From Massilia sp. H6 (GTDB taxonomy: Bacteria; Pseudomonadota; Gammaproteobacteria; Burkholderiales; Burkholderiaceae_D), in the NCBI RefSeq assembly GCF_024802625.1, contig NZ_CP103372.1, positions 1-64,000 on the forward strand: DNA of 64,000 bases, given 5' to 3'. Under the pieces are notes generated by a model. It saw nothing but the letters and a program-made list of their open reading frames with translations. It was not told the origin of the DNA and searched no databases. Both the position numbers and the translations under genes were made by a program. Shown here piece by piece: positions 7,462-16,547 of this stretch (the first letter of the stretch is position 1; the number at the start of each line of letters is the position of its first letter).

Positions 7462-10400
7462 TCGGACTTCACAAGCTCACCAGCAGCGCTCACGCAGCGC
7501 GCTATCACGACAATGCCTTGAAGGAGGACGGTCCAGCGCACGACCGGGCCGACAACTATTACGTAAACGAGCAAGCAACCCTGACCTGGCATGGGAAGGG
7601 AGCCGAGGTCCTCGGCATCGCTGGTGAGGAGGTGACAAAAGAGCAGTTCGTTAAGTTCCTGGATGGGGAAGTCACCAATCCCGCCACCTGCGAGGTGCAG
7701 GACCTGTCTGCGAACTCGAAGGGCGATGGACGACGGCTAGGATACGACTTCACGATTTCAGCCCCGAAGAGTGTTTCGATCGTGGGCCTGGTCGGCGGCG
7801 ACGAGAGGGTGGTGCAGGCTCATATCGAAGCGAACCGAACGGCCATGAATTGGTTGCAGGAGCATGGCGCACAGGCGCGGATAAAGGATGAGAATGGGAA
7901 GAACTTGGCGAAGGCGACTGGCAACCTTTTATATGCGACTGTTCAGCATGAGACCAGCCGGGCGAACGACCCCCAACTGCACAATCACAATGTCGTGGTC
8001 GCCATCACCTACGACGAGGACGCGCAAAAGTGGCGAAGCCTGACCAACGATGAGCTGTTCCAGATTCGCACCCAAGCGGACACAATCTACAAGGCAGAGC
8101 TGGCTCGCAATCTGCATGAAGCCGGGTACGAGATCGTCTACCGCGACAATGGCGTCGACTTCGATATACGTGGCGTAGAGGGCGCGCAGCTGGAAGCTTT
8201 CAGCCAGCGGAGCCAACAGATGCGCGAAGCGCTCCTGGCACGGGGCATCGATCCGGATGGGGCATCGCACCAGGCGCGCCAGACCGCGGTGCTTGATACG
8301 CGCGCGCGGAAGACCGATCATGATCGTGACTACTTGCGCGAGATCTGGAGCGAGAAAGCCCGTGAGGTGGGACTCGATCTTTCGGGGATCGTCGAGAACG
8401 CCAAGCGTGCAGGTCCGCAGATTGTGCCCGAAGAGACCCTGGCCAGGGAGGGCGTTACCCGGGCCATGAAGCATTTGTCGGAGCGCGAACAGGCGTTTGC
8501 CGTGTCACAGCTGGAGTCGGAATCCGTGTTCTTCAGCGGCGGCGCCGGCATCCAGGCCGTCAAGCAGGCGATTGATGACCGCAAGGAAGACCGCTCCCTG
8601 GTCGACCGGGCGGGCCCAGGGGCACCGAGGTTGACGACGTCGACGGCGGTCGCGAACGAACTGACGCTGCAGGACAGCATTCGGAAGGGAAAGGGCAAGG
8701 GCGTGGCGGTCGTGCAAACGAAAGAGGAGTTCGACCAGCTCCTCGCCCGCTTTGAAGCGAGAAAAACGACCGAGGTCGGTACTCCTTTCAAGCTCTCGGT
8801 CGAGCAGGTGAATGCAGCTCGCAACGTCCTGATGCATCCCGACAAGTTTCAAGGCATACAGGGGGATGCCGGCACCGGCAAGACGGCTGCGCTTGAGTTC
8901 GTTCAGGAAGTCGCCCGCGAGCGTGGATGGGAGACGCGCGGCATTGCGACATCGACTACGGGTGCACGCGAGCTCGAGAAAGCGACCGGGATCCAGAGCC
9001 AAACCGTCGCGGCATTCTTGACCGAACGAGATGAGCGTATCAGGATGCTGCAGGCCGAGCTGCGGCAGCTTGAAGTCAACTTCGCCCACACGCCGGGGAC
9101 TATTCCACAGGTCAAAAGGGTGGCAAAGCGAGACCTGGACCTGGAGGCGGGCGGTTTCACGCCCGGCCGCTACGTCTTTGACTCGAAGAGCGGCGAGGTG
9201 CTCAAGTCGCGCACCGGTACGTGGCACCCTTTGAATACCCTGGGGGTGAAGCTTCAGGATGCTGGCCAGGCTCGCCTCGCCGGCGCCGAGACGCCGCAGG
9301 GCACTGAACGGTTCGCGGACCGGTTCCGAGCGCGCTCTACGCGCGCCGTCGGTACCGTCCAGGAAACCCTGGGGAGGAGCCTTGCGAGCTACGAAGCCGT
9401 CGACCGCGGGGAAGCCAGGGCGGCGCGCGCAGAGCACCGGGAGCGCAACGTGCAGGAAAGGGGACAACTGCGCTCCTACCTTGCCAAAACCGCACAGATC
9501 GAAAATTTACGGGCGACCGGGAATGCGGAGGGCAAGAGGTTCCTTCTCGTAATGGACGAATCGTCGATGACGGGAGCAAAGGACTCTGCGCGGATCTCGG
9601 AGATCGCGCGCGACATGGGCGCGCGTGTCGTCCTGCAGGGGGACACCAAGCAGCACGGATCGGTTTCGGCTGGCCGGGCATTTCTACAGACTCAGGAGGG
9701 CGGCATCAACCTGTCGAAAATCGAGGAGACGCGCCGCTTCGATAGCGCTACCGAACAGCAGAAGAAAGCGATCGCCGAAATGAAGCAGGGCAGATTTGCA
9801 GCTGCCCTGCAATCGCTCGACACTACCATCAACAACGACTTGTACGGGACGGCGGCCGCCCGCTACATCGAAAACCGACAGCAGTTGCTGAGCGAAGGAA
9901 TCACCGAACCGAAGATCGGCGTAGTCACGATCACCAATCACGACCGCAAGGAGACGAATCAGGCGGTGCGTGGGGCCCTGCGCAAAGAAGACGTCATCAC
10001 CGGCCCGGAGCATAGGAAAGAGCACCTCGACGATCCGAAGCTTACCGAGCAGCAGTATCAGCACGTCGCTTCGCTGGCAAACGAGAACGTCGACCGGCTG
10101 ACGGCACTACGCGACTACAAAAGCCTTGGAATTGCCCGTGAGGAGATGCTGACGGTCGTGGATTATGACCTCAACAACAACCGGCTGGTCCTGCGCCGCG
10201 AGAACGGGAAGACGGTCGAGCTCGATCCGTCAAAGCACACGCGGTTCAGCTTCGCCCGCATGGAGGAGCGCCACTATGCTGTGGGAGACGCGATCGAAGC
10301 CAGGGCGAATATCGGCCGCCTCAAAGATCCTACGCGCGTGGCAAACGGCACCCGGGGCGTGATTATGGAGATCGATGGACAGGGAGCACGCGTTCTTTGG

Positions 10401-10775
10401 CAGGATGGAAGGGAGACCCAGATGTCGGACCGACAGCTGCGATACGTCGACCATGCCTATGCTCATACCTCCCATAAGGAGCAGGGCGTGACCACGCACC
10501 GCGAGATTTTTCTTGTGAGCGAGAAGGGCGCGCACTGGTTGAATCGTGAGGCAAGCTACGTGGCAGCCTCCCGGGCAAAGCAGAACACGGAAATTGTCAC
10601 GACTGAGGAGGCATACGACAAAATGCTCGAGAATGCCGGCAAGCCTCCTCAGAAAACCACGGCGATCGATATCGGGCACAACCTCTCACTCGACCGTGTG
10701 CAGGTCCATGAGAGGACTCAGACCCCTGTGAGGGAGCAGCACCGCGACCGTTCCGGGCCCGAGCTTGGATTATAG
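7458..10775 (+). CDS. traI: MOBF relaxase-helicase (TrwC/TraI family)
   Basis: This 1105-residue protein nicks one strand at oriT, stays bound to it and unwinds the plasmid for transfer. Its N-terminal relaxase domain has candidate catalytic tyrosines at residue 16 and at the YY pair 34-35. The metal-binding histidine triad (LHNHN, residues about 173-179) lies within it. The C-terminal half is a TraA/RecD-like SF1 helicase with Walker A (GDAGTGKT, near 468) and Walker B (VMDESSM, near 698). Length is close to TrwC (about 970) and shorter than F TraI (about 1750). The start overlaps the upstream stop (ATGA). Confidence 0.95.
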   Translation: MIGLHKLTSSAHAARYHDNALKEDGPAHDRADNYYVNEQATLTWHGKGAEVLGIAGEEVTKEQFVKFLDGEVTNPATCEVQDLSANSKGDGRRLGYDFTISAPKSVSIVGLVGGDERVVQAHIEANRTAMNWLQEHGAQARIKDENGKNLAKATGNLLYATVQHETSRANDPQLHNHNVVVAITYDEDAQKWRSLTNDELFQIRTQADTIYKAELARNLHEAGYEIVYRDNGVDFDIRGVEGAQLEAFSQRSQQMREALLARGIDPDGASHQARQTAVLDTRARKTDHDRDYLREIWSEKAREVGLDLSGIVENAKRAGPQIVPEETLAREGVTRAMKHLSEREQAFAVSQLESESVFFSGGAGIQAVKQAIDDRKEDRSLVDRAGPGAPRLTTSTAVANELTLQDSIRKGKGKGVAVVQTKEEFDQLLARFEARKTTEVGTPFKLSVEQVNAARNVLMHPDKFQGIQGDAGTGKTAALEFVQEVARERGWETRGIATSTTGARELEKATGIQSQTVAAFLTERDERIRMLQAELRQLEVNFAHTPGTIPQVKRVAKRDLDLEAGGFTPGRYVFDSKSGEVLKSRTGTWHPLNTLGVKLQDAGQARLAGAETPQGTERFADRFRARSTRAVGTVQETLGRSLASYEAVDRGEARAARAEHRERNVQERGQLRSYLAKTAQIENLRATGNAEGKRFLLVMDESSMTGAKDSARISEIARDMGARVVLQGDTKQHGSVSAGRAFLQTQEGGINLSKIEETRRFDSATEQQKKAIAEMKQGRFAAALQSLDTTINNDLYGTAAARYIENRQQLLSEGITEPKIGVVTITNHDRKETNQAVRGALRKEDVITGPEHRKEHLDDPKLTEQQYQHVASLANENVDRLTALRDYKSLGIAREEMLTVVDYDLNNNRLVLRRENGKTVELDPSKHTRFSFARMEERHYAVGDAIEARANIGRLKDPTRVANGTRGVIMEIDGQGARVLWQDGRETQMSDRQLRYVDHAYAHTSHKEQGVTTHREIFLVSEKGAHWLNREASYVAASRAKQNTEIVTTEEAYDKMLENAGKPPQKTTAIDIGHNLSLDRVQVHERTQTPVREQHRDRSGPELGL

Positions 10776-11178
10776 GGAGCTATCGCGGACTGGTACTGGG
10801 CCGACACTTTCGCGCGCGAAAGTCGAATAGGACTACGGTTTGAAAGGTCATCTTTTAAATAGGGGCTTCTGGGCGCAAGGGCGGAGCCCGTCAGCAAAGT
10901 GTCCGCCGGCGACAACTCTGGGCCGGTTCGAGAGCGGCCTGCAGGACGCTCAGTCAGTGTGCGCACGTAGATAAAAAAGGCGGTCCCTGACTGGCCAGGA
11001 GGGCGTAGGAGCGGCGATCGCCCACCCGTGTGTATGGTCGCACAGGTCGTAGAAGTCGTTCGGCCATCTGCTAATTGCCGCCGCCTTCGCCGGTCGCGAC
11101 TAGCTTAGCGCGCGGGCAACCTCGTTGCGTTTGTGTCTACGCATGCCTTCGTAACGCGATCCCGTTATTGTCTCCCAG
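10776..11178. other. Non-coding gap after relaxase gene
   Basis: No gene is supported in these 400 bases. The only clear structure is a backbone palindrome at 10807-10822. This is the left boundary zone of the recombinase/TrlF island, but no direct repeat marking an insertion end could be found by eye. Confidence 0.45.
10807..10822. repeat. Backbone palindrome copy 1
   Basis: CTTTCGCGCGCGAAAG, a perfect 16-bp palindrome extended by A/T to 18 bp, lies 32 bases after the relaxase stop. It is one of seven identical copies in intergenic or intercistronic positions of the plasmid backbone. Confidence 0.9.
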
Positions 11179-11373
11179 ATGGACGCGCGAACAAATTACA
11201 CTGCATCCATGGTAATCGACCTGGCGGTCATCCTCCTGCCTGAAGTCGGCATGCAGGAAGCTGCGCTCATGTTACGCCGCCACAATACACCTTTCCGTAT
11301 TGCTGCCCGAACACTCACCTCATTACGGCGCCGGCGCTTTGCCGAGGGCCCAAAACTAATCGATATTCAATAG
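11179..11373 (+). CDS. Small hypothetical protein
   Basis: A 64-residue ORF with a plausible helical body and basic end. Its stop overlaps the convergent recombinase gene by 7 bases. No strong ribosome binding site is visible and no family is recognised; it is kept because its composition looks protein-like and it fills an otherwise empty island edge. Confidence 0.4.
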   Translation: MDARTNYTASMVIDLAVILLPEVGMQEAALMLRRHNTPFRIAARTLTSLRRRRFAEGPKLIDIQ

Positions 11374-12332
11374 GTGACCTTGAATGTCGGGCTCGCCTCG
11401 ATGCGCGGCTGGCGACGGTCGTACATTCGCGTGGTGGCGATGTTTGCATGCCCTACCCAGTCCTGGACGCGACCGATATCCGCATCGTTCTCGAGCGCGT
11501 TGGTGATCGCCGTCGCACGCAGTGCATGTGGACCAAAACCGTCGACATCAATGCCGACCATCCCGGCGTACCTCTCCAGCACGCGATAGACGCCGTCGGG
11601 TGTGATCGGCTTTCCGGCGCCCCGGGTATTGTTGCTGACGGGCTGGAACAGCGGCGCCGCCTTGTCGTCACTACGGCCAGCCATCGTGAGGTAAGCCGCG
11701 ATTGCGCCGGCCGCTGCTGGATGCAGCGGCACGTAACGGACTTTGCTGCCTTTGCCCTGCACGCGCAGATGGCGAACGCCGCGTCGTTCCTGCAGGTCGA
11801 CCAAGTGCAGCGCGCACAGCTCGGCGCGGCGGAGCCCGTGGTAGAGCAGGGTTGCAAGGATCGCGCGATCGCGCAAGCCTTTCAGGGTCGCGCCGTTCGG
11901 CGCCGCCAGCAGTGCCCGCGCCTGGTCATCGCCGATCGCCGGCGTTGAGCCTTCCTGGCTGGCCACCTTCGGCCGCTTAACGCCGTCGACCGGGTTGCCC
12001 TGGACGGCGTTGGACTCGCACAGTGCATCGAAGAGCGACGACAGCGCCGACAGCTTGCGGCGGATGGTCGCGCCGCCCAGCGCGCGCTGCTCGAGGTCGC
12101 GGCGCCAGGCTAGTACGTGGCCGCGGCCGACATGGCGAAACGCGTGCGGATCCTCGATGCCGGCGAATGCCATGAATTCCTTGACGTCATTCTGGTAGGC
12201 GCGCCTGGTCTGCGGATTATCGATGTTTGCGAACCATGCCAGCGCAGGCGACACCTCGGCCAGCTGGTGAAAGTCGGCAGTCGTCAGGCCAGCACTTGGC
12301 CGGCGCGTTGTCGTGGTCAGGTCGTTGTTCAC
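11367..12332 (-). CDS. Tyrosine recombinase (XerC/D-like integrase)
   Basis: The 321-residue site-specific recombinase has an N-terminal SAM-like core-binding domain and a catalytic domain. The catalytic arginine lies in HGLRRAEL, the HxxR pair in HALRATAI near residue 270, and the GHANIATTRMY box holds the second histidine and the nucleophilic tyrosine near 302. The GTG start at 12332 overlaps the TGA of a 44-residue membrane ORF as GTGA, implying translational coupling. It probably moves the adjacent island; a dif-like palindrome at 12919-12950 is a candidate target. Confidence 0.9.
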   Translation of the reverse strand: MNNDLTTTTRRPSAGLTTADFHQLAEVSPALAWFANIDNPQTRRAYQNDVKEFMAFAGIEDPHAFRHVGRGHVLAWRRDLEQRALGGATIRRKLSALSSLFDALCESNAVQGNPVDGVKRPKVASQEGSTPAIGDDQARALLAAPNGATLKGLRDRAILATLLYHGLRRAELCALHLVDLQERRGVRHLRVQGKGSKVRYVPLHPAAAGAIAAYLTMAGRSDDKAAPLFQPVSNNTRGAGKPITPDGVYRVLERYAGMVGIDVDGFGPHALRATAITNALENDADIGRVQDWVGHANIATTRMYDRRQPRIEASPTFKVTY

Positions 12333-12463
12333 TGTAAAGCCTTTATCAATATGCGTGCAGCCGCAGCGACGAACGCCGGCCAGGTCAGGCGATCAATCAC
12401 GAGAACCACCAGGCGGATTGGCCAAGGATCGTTCGGGAAGTAGTCCAGAGGCTGTTTTTTCAT
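12329..12463 (-). CDS. 44-residue membrane-type protein coupled to recombinase
   Basis: The ORF encodes a Lys-rich start, a Asn-Asp-Pro-Trp-Pro-Ile-Arg-Leu-Val-Val motif and one hydrophobic helix. Its TGA overlaps the recombinase GTG start, which argues for real translation. A paralogous protein is encoded 170 bases upstream (12634-12804), sharing DPWP-[IV]-RLVVL. Conservation of this motif between two copies supports coding. It may be an inner-membrane regulator or partner of the recombinase; that is inference. Confidence 0.6.
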   Translation of the reverse strand: MKKQPLDYFPNDPWPIRLVVLVIDRLTWPAFVAAAARILIKALQ

Positions 12464-12633
12464 GGCTGGCGATGTGGCGCTATTGATGCTTTAATCGTCG
12501 CGCAAAAACGGGGTCTTGTGTCGGCCTGTCGCCCAATAAGTGGCCTGGCCCCTCCGTCACTTTGAGCGACGCGGTGGGAAAAACCGCTCCTCCGTGAGTG
12601 AACCGTTGGCAGGGTGGATTGGCAGTGAGGACG

Positions 12634-12804
12634 TCAAAGGAGCCCCTTTAGTAAAAAGGCCAGCCATTTCAGTTTATCGGACAGCCCCGAGAGCAAGCCC
12701 GCCAGTATCAGTAAAAAAGTCAGCCACATTGCCAGCACAACCAGACGTACTGGCCAGGGATCTTTCTGAAAAAATTCGAGAACATGTTTTCGCTGCTGCT
12801 TCAT
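12634..12804 (-). CDS. 56-residue membrane-type protein, paralogue of the recombinase-coupled ORF
   Basis: A short charged N-terminus precedes DPWPVRLVVL and a long Leu-rich hydrophobic segment (about residues 20-42), so one transmembrane helix is predicted. A CGGAGCG ribosome binding site lies about 5 bases before the ATG at 12804. The N-terminal 25 residues align with the ORF at 12329-12463, while the C-termini differ. The pair looks like a duplicated small-protein gene upstream of the recombinase. Confidence 0.6.
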   Translation of the reverse strand: MKQQRKHVLEFFQKDPWPVRLVVLAMWLTFLLILAGLLSGLSDKLKWLAFLLKGLL

Positions 12805-12918
12805 CGTGACGCTCCGGTATGAGTGGATACCACCATTCTGCTGTCACGACTTTAGCGCCTACTCAGCACTTTTCCTAATACCCCCCGCGGTTGGGCCTAG
12901 TCCTACCTTGGCCCGTTT

Positions 12919-12950
12919 TTACTCTTGATAATATATTTTATCAAGAGTAA
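12919..12950. repeat. Perfect 32-bp palindrome with dif-like architecture
   Basis: Two perfect 13-bp arms (TTACTCTTGATAA and its complement) flank a 6-base centre TATATT. Arms of 11-13 bp around a 6-8 bp centre, ending in ATAA...TTAT, are the layout of tyrosine-recombinase core sites such as dif. It lies between the small membrane ORFs and the TrlF-like gene, about 120 bases before its ATG. A repressor operator is the alternative. Confidence 0.8.
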
Positions 12951-13069
12951 CCCCGGTCGGAAAAAGGCAGGGGCGTGACCTTGTGCTACTGAGAGCGCTT
13001 GAGAAAAACCTCTGCTTGTCATGAAAGCACCGAAACCCTACACTTGTTCTCCAGAAAGAGGATAACAAG

Positions 13070-16048
13070 ATGAGCAGACACAAGATTGACACTTCCAGAG
13101 GGGCGTTATGGCACCGCTGGGATCCGCACATTCATGCCCCGGGGACGGCGATGAATGACCAATATTCCGGCACGGATCCTTGGCGCGAGTTCATCTCGCA
13201 GGTAGACAGACAGGACCCGCCGATCCGGGTGCTAGGCATCACGGACTACTTCCTCGTCGACACGTACGAGAAGGCGCTACACGCTAAGGCGGCGGGGAGC
13301 TTACCGGGCGTGGAGCTGCTATTCCCAAATGTTGAAGTTCGCCTGTCCCTGGGCACCGGGAGCAACTCGGCAATCAATGCGCATCTTCTATTCTCCCCAG
13401 AAGACAAGGACCACCTTGACCGCATCCGGCGCCTAATGGCGAGTTTCAAGTTCCGCTATCAGAGGGACGAGTTCCGTTGCGAGCGGTCGGAACTGATCCG
13501 CCTCGGACGCGCCCATAACTTGTCGATCATCGATGACGGTCCCGCGTTAACCACCGGCGTGAACCAGTTCAAGATAGACTTCGAGGTCCTGCGCGAGACC
13601 TGGGAGACGAACGACTGGTTCCGCAGCAACTGCCTCGTGGCGGTGGCCGCCGGCGAGCGTGATGGCACATCCGGTCTGCGCGACGCCGATAGCTCGTTTG
13701 CCGCGTTGCGGACTAACATCGAAGCTTTCGCGCACATCATCTTCAGCGGCAACCCCAAGCAGGCGGCGTTCTATGCAGGCAAGGGTTCGGCGACGCTGGA
13801 GGAACTGAGCATGAAGTGGGGCGGTGTGAAGCCATGCTTGCACGGCTCAGACGCGCACGACCACGCTAAAGTGGGGAAGCCGGCAATGGACCGGCTCTGC
13901 TGGCTAAAGGGCGCGCCGACGTTTGAGACGCTGCGCCAAGCCTGCATGAACCCCGACGGCCGCGCGTATATTGGCAAGGAACCCCCGTGCGGCGCACTGC
14001 CCAGCAACGCAATCCGCACGGTGTCGGTTAGCAACGCACCGTGGATGTCGCCATCGTCTATCGGGCTAAATCCGGGCCTAATTGCCATTATCGGCGCGCG
14101 CGGCTCTGGCAAGACGGCGCTAGCGGACTTCATTGCTATGGGAGGCTTGGGGGTCCAAGCACACTTGAGCGACAAGTCATTCTTGCGCCGGGCTGCCGAC
14201 CACCTCCAGCAATCCGAGGCAAAGCTGACGTGGGAGTCAGGCGAAATTACGTCCAACTCGTTCTCCGGGATGGCATCGGAGGACCTCTGGGACGTGCCGC
14301 ACGTGCAGTATCTGTCCCAGCAATTCGTCGATCAGTTGTGCTCATCTGAAGGGTTGGAGGACCCGTTAGTGCGCGAAATCGAACGCGTGGTTTTCGACGC
14401 GCACGGTGAAGGAGACCGCCTGAATGCAACCTCGTTCCAAGAACTCTTAAGCATTCGTCTGGAAGGCGCGCGCACTGCCCGGAGTCGCCAGGTGGAGGCC
14501 ATCTCCCGGACGTCGGAAGCGATGACGACCGAGCAAGCTCGGAAGGATGGCCTCGCGGCGCTGAACAAGCAGCGCGAAGAAAAGGTCAAGGCGATCCAGA
14601 AGGATGAGACCGACATGAAGGCGTTGATGCCCAAAGGCGACGCCGAACGGGCTCTGCGCTATGACACGATGTCCAAAGCCGTCGAGGCCAAGCGGGCGCT
14701 AGTCCTTAAGGCCAAGGTCCGATTGGAGGCGCTCCAGCACCTAGCGGCGGACATCAAGAACTTGCGGGAGCGGGAGCTGCCCGACATGTTAGAGGCCTTG
14801 AAGGCCAACCGCGATGAGGCCGAATTGGAACCTGCCGACTGGGCCAAGTTTGGGCTGGTATTCGCCGGGGATGTGGATGAAACCCTCAACCGATCCCAGC
14901 AAGCGACACTAGAGCTACTGCGCACGTTGGAGGGCAACCGCCCACCTGGAGTGTCGGTCGCCCAATCCGATGCGACCGTGCCGCTCATCGCCGCGAGCGA
15001 TGACCTGTCCAAACACCCCTTGCTGCTGCTGGAACGCGAACTAGCGAGGCTACGCCAGCTTGTGGGGATGGACGCTCAAAACTCTCGGCGCTTCAAGGCC
15101 ATTAGCGACCGAGTTGCGACGGCCAAAGTCGCGATGACAAAGCTCGACGCCGAGATCGCAAAGGGACGGGGCGCGGAAGCGCGTATCCAGACACTGCGCC
15201 AACAGCGCCGCGACGCCTATGTCGCCGTGTTTCAGGCGGTGCTAGATGAGGAGCGTGCGCTTACGGAGCTGTACGAACCACTGAAGGCACAAATCGCGCA
15301 GGCGCGGGGCTCACTCGTCAAGCTGTCCTTCACCGTGCGGCGGAACGTAAACCTTGCTGCCTGGTGTGAGGCCGGCGAGGCGCTCCTGGACCTCCGGGCC
15401 GCTGGTGCCTTCAAGGGAAGGGGCAGCCTACGGCAGCTCAGTGAGGAGTCCTTGCTCGATGCATGGCGCACAGGCGACGCGGCGACGGCTGGCGAGGCAC
15501 TGCAGCAATTCGTGAGTATCTACACCGCAGACCTGCGCAAGCATCGTCCTGAGGACATGGAGCCCAAGGAATGGGCGCGGCGGGTGTCAGCCTGGCTGTT
15601 CAGCACCGACCACATTTCCATAGGCTATGGGTTGGAGTTCGACGGAGTTCCGATCGAGCGCCTCTCCCCTGGTACCCGCGGTATTGTGCTACTGCTCCTA
15701 TACCTGGCAGTCGACGCTCAGGATGACCGACCGCTGATTATCGATCAGCCGGAGGAGAACCTTGATCCTCAGTCGGTCTACGACGAGCTGGTCGTAGAGT
15801 TTCAACGGGCGAAGTTGCGACGGCAAGTGATCATTGTTACCCATAACGCGAATTTAGTCGTCAACACCGACGCCGATCAAGTCATCGTCGCGCGGTGCGG
15901 TAGTCATGAGCGAGGGAGCCTGCCGCGAATAACCTACATCTCCGGTGGCCTGGAGGAGCCAGCGATACGCGAAGCAGTGTGCGCCATCTTAGAGGGCGGT
16001 AAGCGCGCTTTCCAAGAGCGGGCTAAGAGGCTGCGCGTCATGGTGTGA
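13070..16048 (+). CDS. TrlF-type PHP-domain AAA/ABC ATPase, probable defence protein
   Basis: The 992-residue protein joins an N-terminal PHP-like phosphoesterase region (WDPHIHAPG near residues 17-25, later GSDAHDH) to an SMC/ABC-type ATPase. Walker A (GARGSGKT) is near residue 341, a long coiled-coil insert spans about 440-790, the signature LSPGTRG is near 865, Walker B (LIIDQPEENLD) near 888, and the H-loop (VTHNA) follows. This is the TrlF-like architecture found in bacterial defence and toxin-like loci; substrate and trigger are unknown. An AGAGG site precedes the ATG. It appears to be single-gene cargo of the recombinase island. Confidence 0.85.
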   Translation: MSRHKIDTSRGALWHRWDPHIHAPGTAMNDQYSGTDPWREFISQVDRQDPPIRVLGITDYFLVDTYEKALHAKAAGSLPGVELLFPNVEVRLSLGTGSNSAINAHLLFSPEDKDHLDRIRRLMASFKFRYQRDEFRCERSELIRLGRAHNLSIIDDGPALTTGVNQFKIDFEVLRETWETNDWFRSNCLVAVAAGERDGTSGLRDADSSFAALRTNIEAFAHIIFSGNPKQAAFYAGKGSATLEELSMKWGGVKPCLHGSDAHDHAKVGKPAMDRLCWLKGAPTFETLRQACMNPDGRAYIGKEPPCGALPSNAIRTVSVSNAPWMSPSSIGLNPGLIAIIGARGSGKTALADFIAMGGLGVQAHLSDKSFLRRAADHLQQSEAKLTWESGEITSNSFSGMASEDLWDVPHVQYLSQQFVDQLCSSEGLEDPLVREIERVVFDAHGEGDRLNATSFQELLSIRLEGARTARSRQVEAISRTSEAMTTEQARKDGLAALNKQREEKVKAIQKDETDMKALMPKGDAERALRYDTMSKAVEAKRALVLKAKVRLEALQHLAADIKNLRERELPDMLEALKANRDEAELEPADWAKFGLVFAGDVDETLNRSQQATLELLRTLEGNRPPGVSVAQSDATVPLIAASDDLSKHPLLLLERELARLRQLVGMDAQNSRRFKAISDRVATAKVAMTKLDAEIAKGRGAEARIQTLRQQRRDAYVAVFQAVLDEERALTELYEPLKAQIAQARGSLVKLSFTVRRNVNLAAWCEAGEALLDLRAAGAFKGRGSLRQLSEESLLDAWRTGDAATAGEALQQFVSIYTADLRKHRPEDMEPKEWARRVSAWLFSTDHISIGYGLEFDGVPIERLSPGTRGIVLLLLYLAVDAQDDRPLIIDQPEENLDPQSVYDELVVEFQRAKLRRQVIIVTHNANLVVNTDADQVIVARCGSHERGSLPRITYISGGLEEPAIREAVCAILEGGKRAFQERAKRLRVMV

Positions 16049-16128
16049 GACGAGACAGCCTGCAGGGTGGCGGGAAAGCGAGCGATCGACGAAGGCCGCG
16101 TTGTACTGCTGGGCGTTTTCCGCGACGC

Positions 16129-16395
16129 TTAGTGTTTGTTACCGCTGGCGATCTCAACGCCAGCGAGGTCAAATTTCTTCCAGCCAGCACTTGCAGGAAA
16201 AGGTGGGTAAGTACTCATGTGATGCCAGACGTAGTACCTCGCAACGACCGTTCCATCGAGCGCAATCTCGTCGAAATAATCATCGTCATTATCCATGCCT
16301 TTAGCGATCTTCTGATTCGCTTCGGTGTACACCAAGGAATTGCCTTCGGTGACTGGCAGGAAGGCAAAGTTGGCGAGGTTAGCTTCTTTTTTCAT
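16129..16395 (-). CDS. Small hypothetical protein
   Basis: An 88-residue acidic protein, convergent with the TrlF-like gene. The inner ATG at 16395 has GAGA before it; the frame also extends upstream to 16497, but that part looks non-coding. A run of Asp residues and several Trp/Tyr are visible, with no recognised family. Because it lies directly beside a defence candidate, a cognate small protein role cannot be excluded. Confidence 0.5.
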   Translation of the reverse strand: MKKEANLANFAFLPVTEGNSLVYTEANQKIAKGMDNDDDYFDEIALDGTVVARYYVWHHMSTYPPFPASAGWKKFDLAGVEIASGNKH

Positions 16396-16547
16396 TTTTC
16401 TCGTATTCGGCTGCCGGCCGGTGCGGGGCGCAAGCGCCAGTTCTGTCTTTATCCGGAGGGCCTTTCCGTGGACTTCACTTCTCGGGCAATATAACAATCA
16501 TTGGCTTCTAATAAGCGCAGTTCACTGCTCACGACGCTCTGGTGGCT

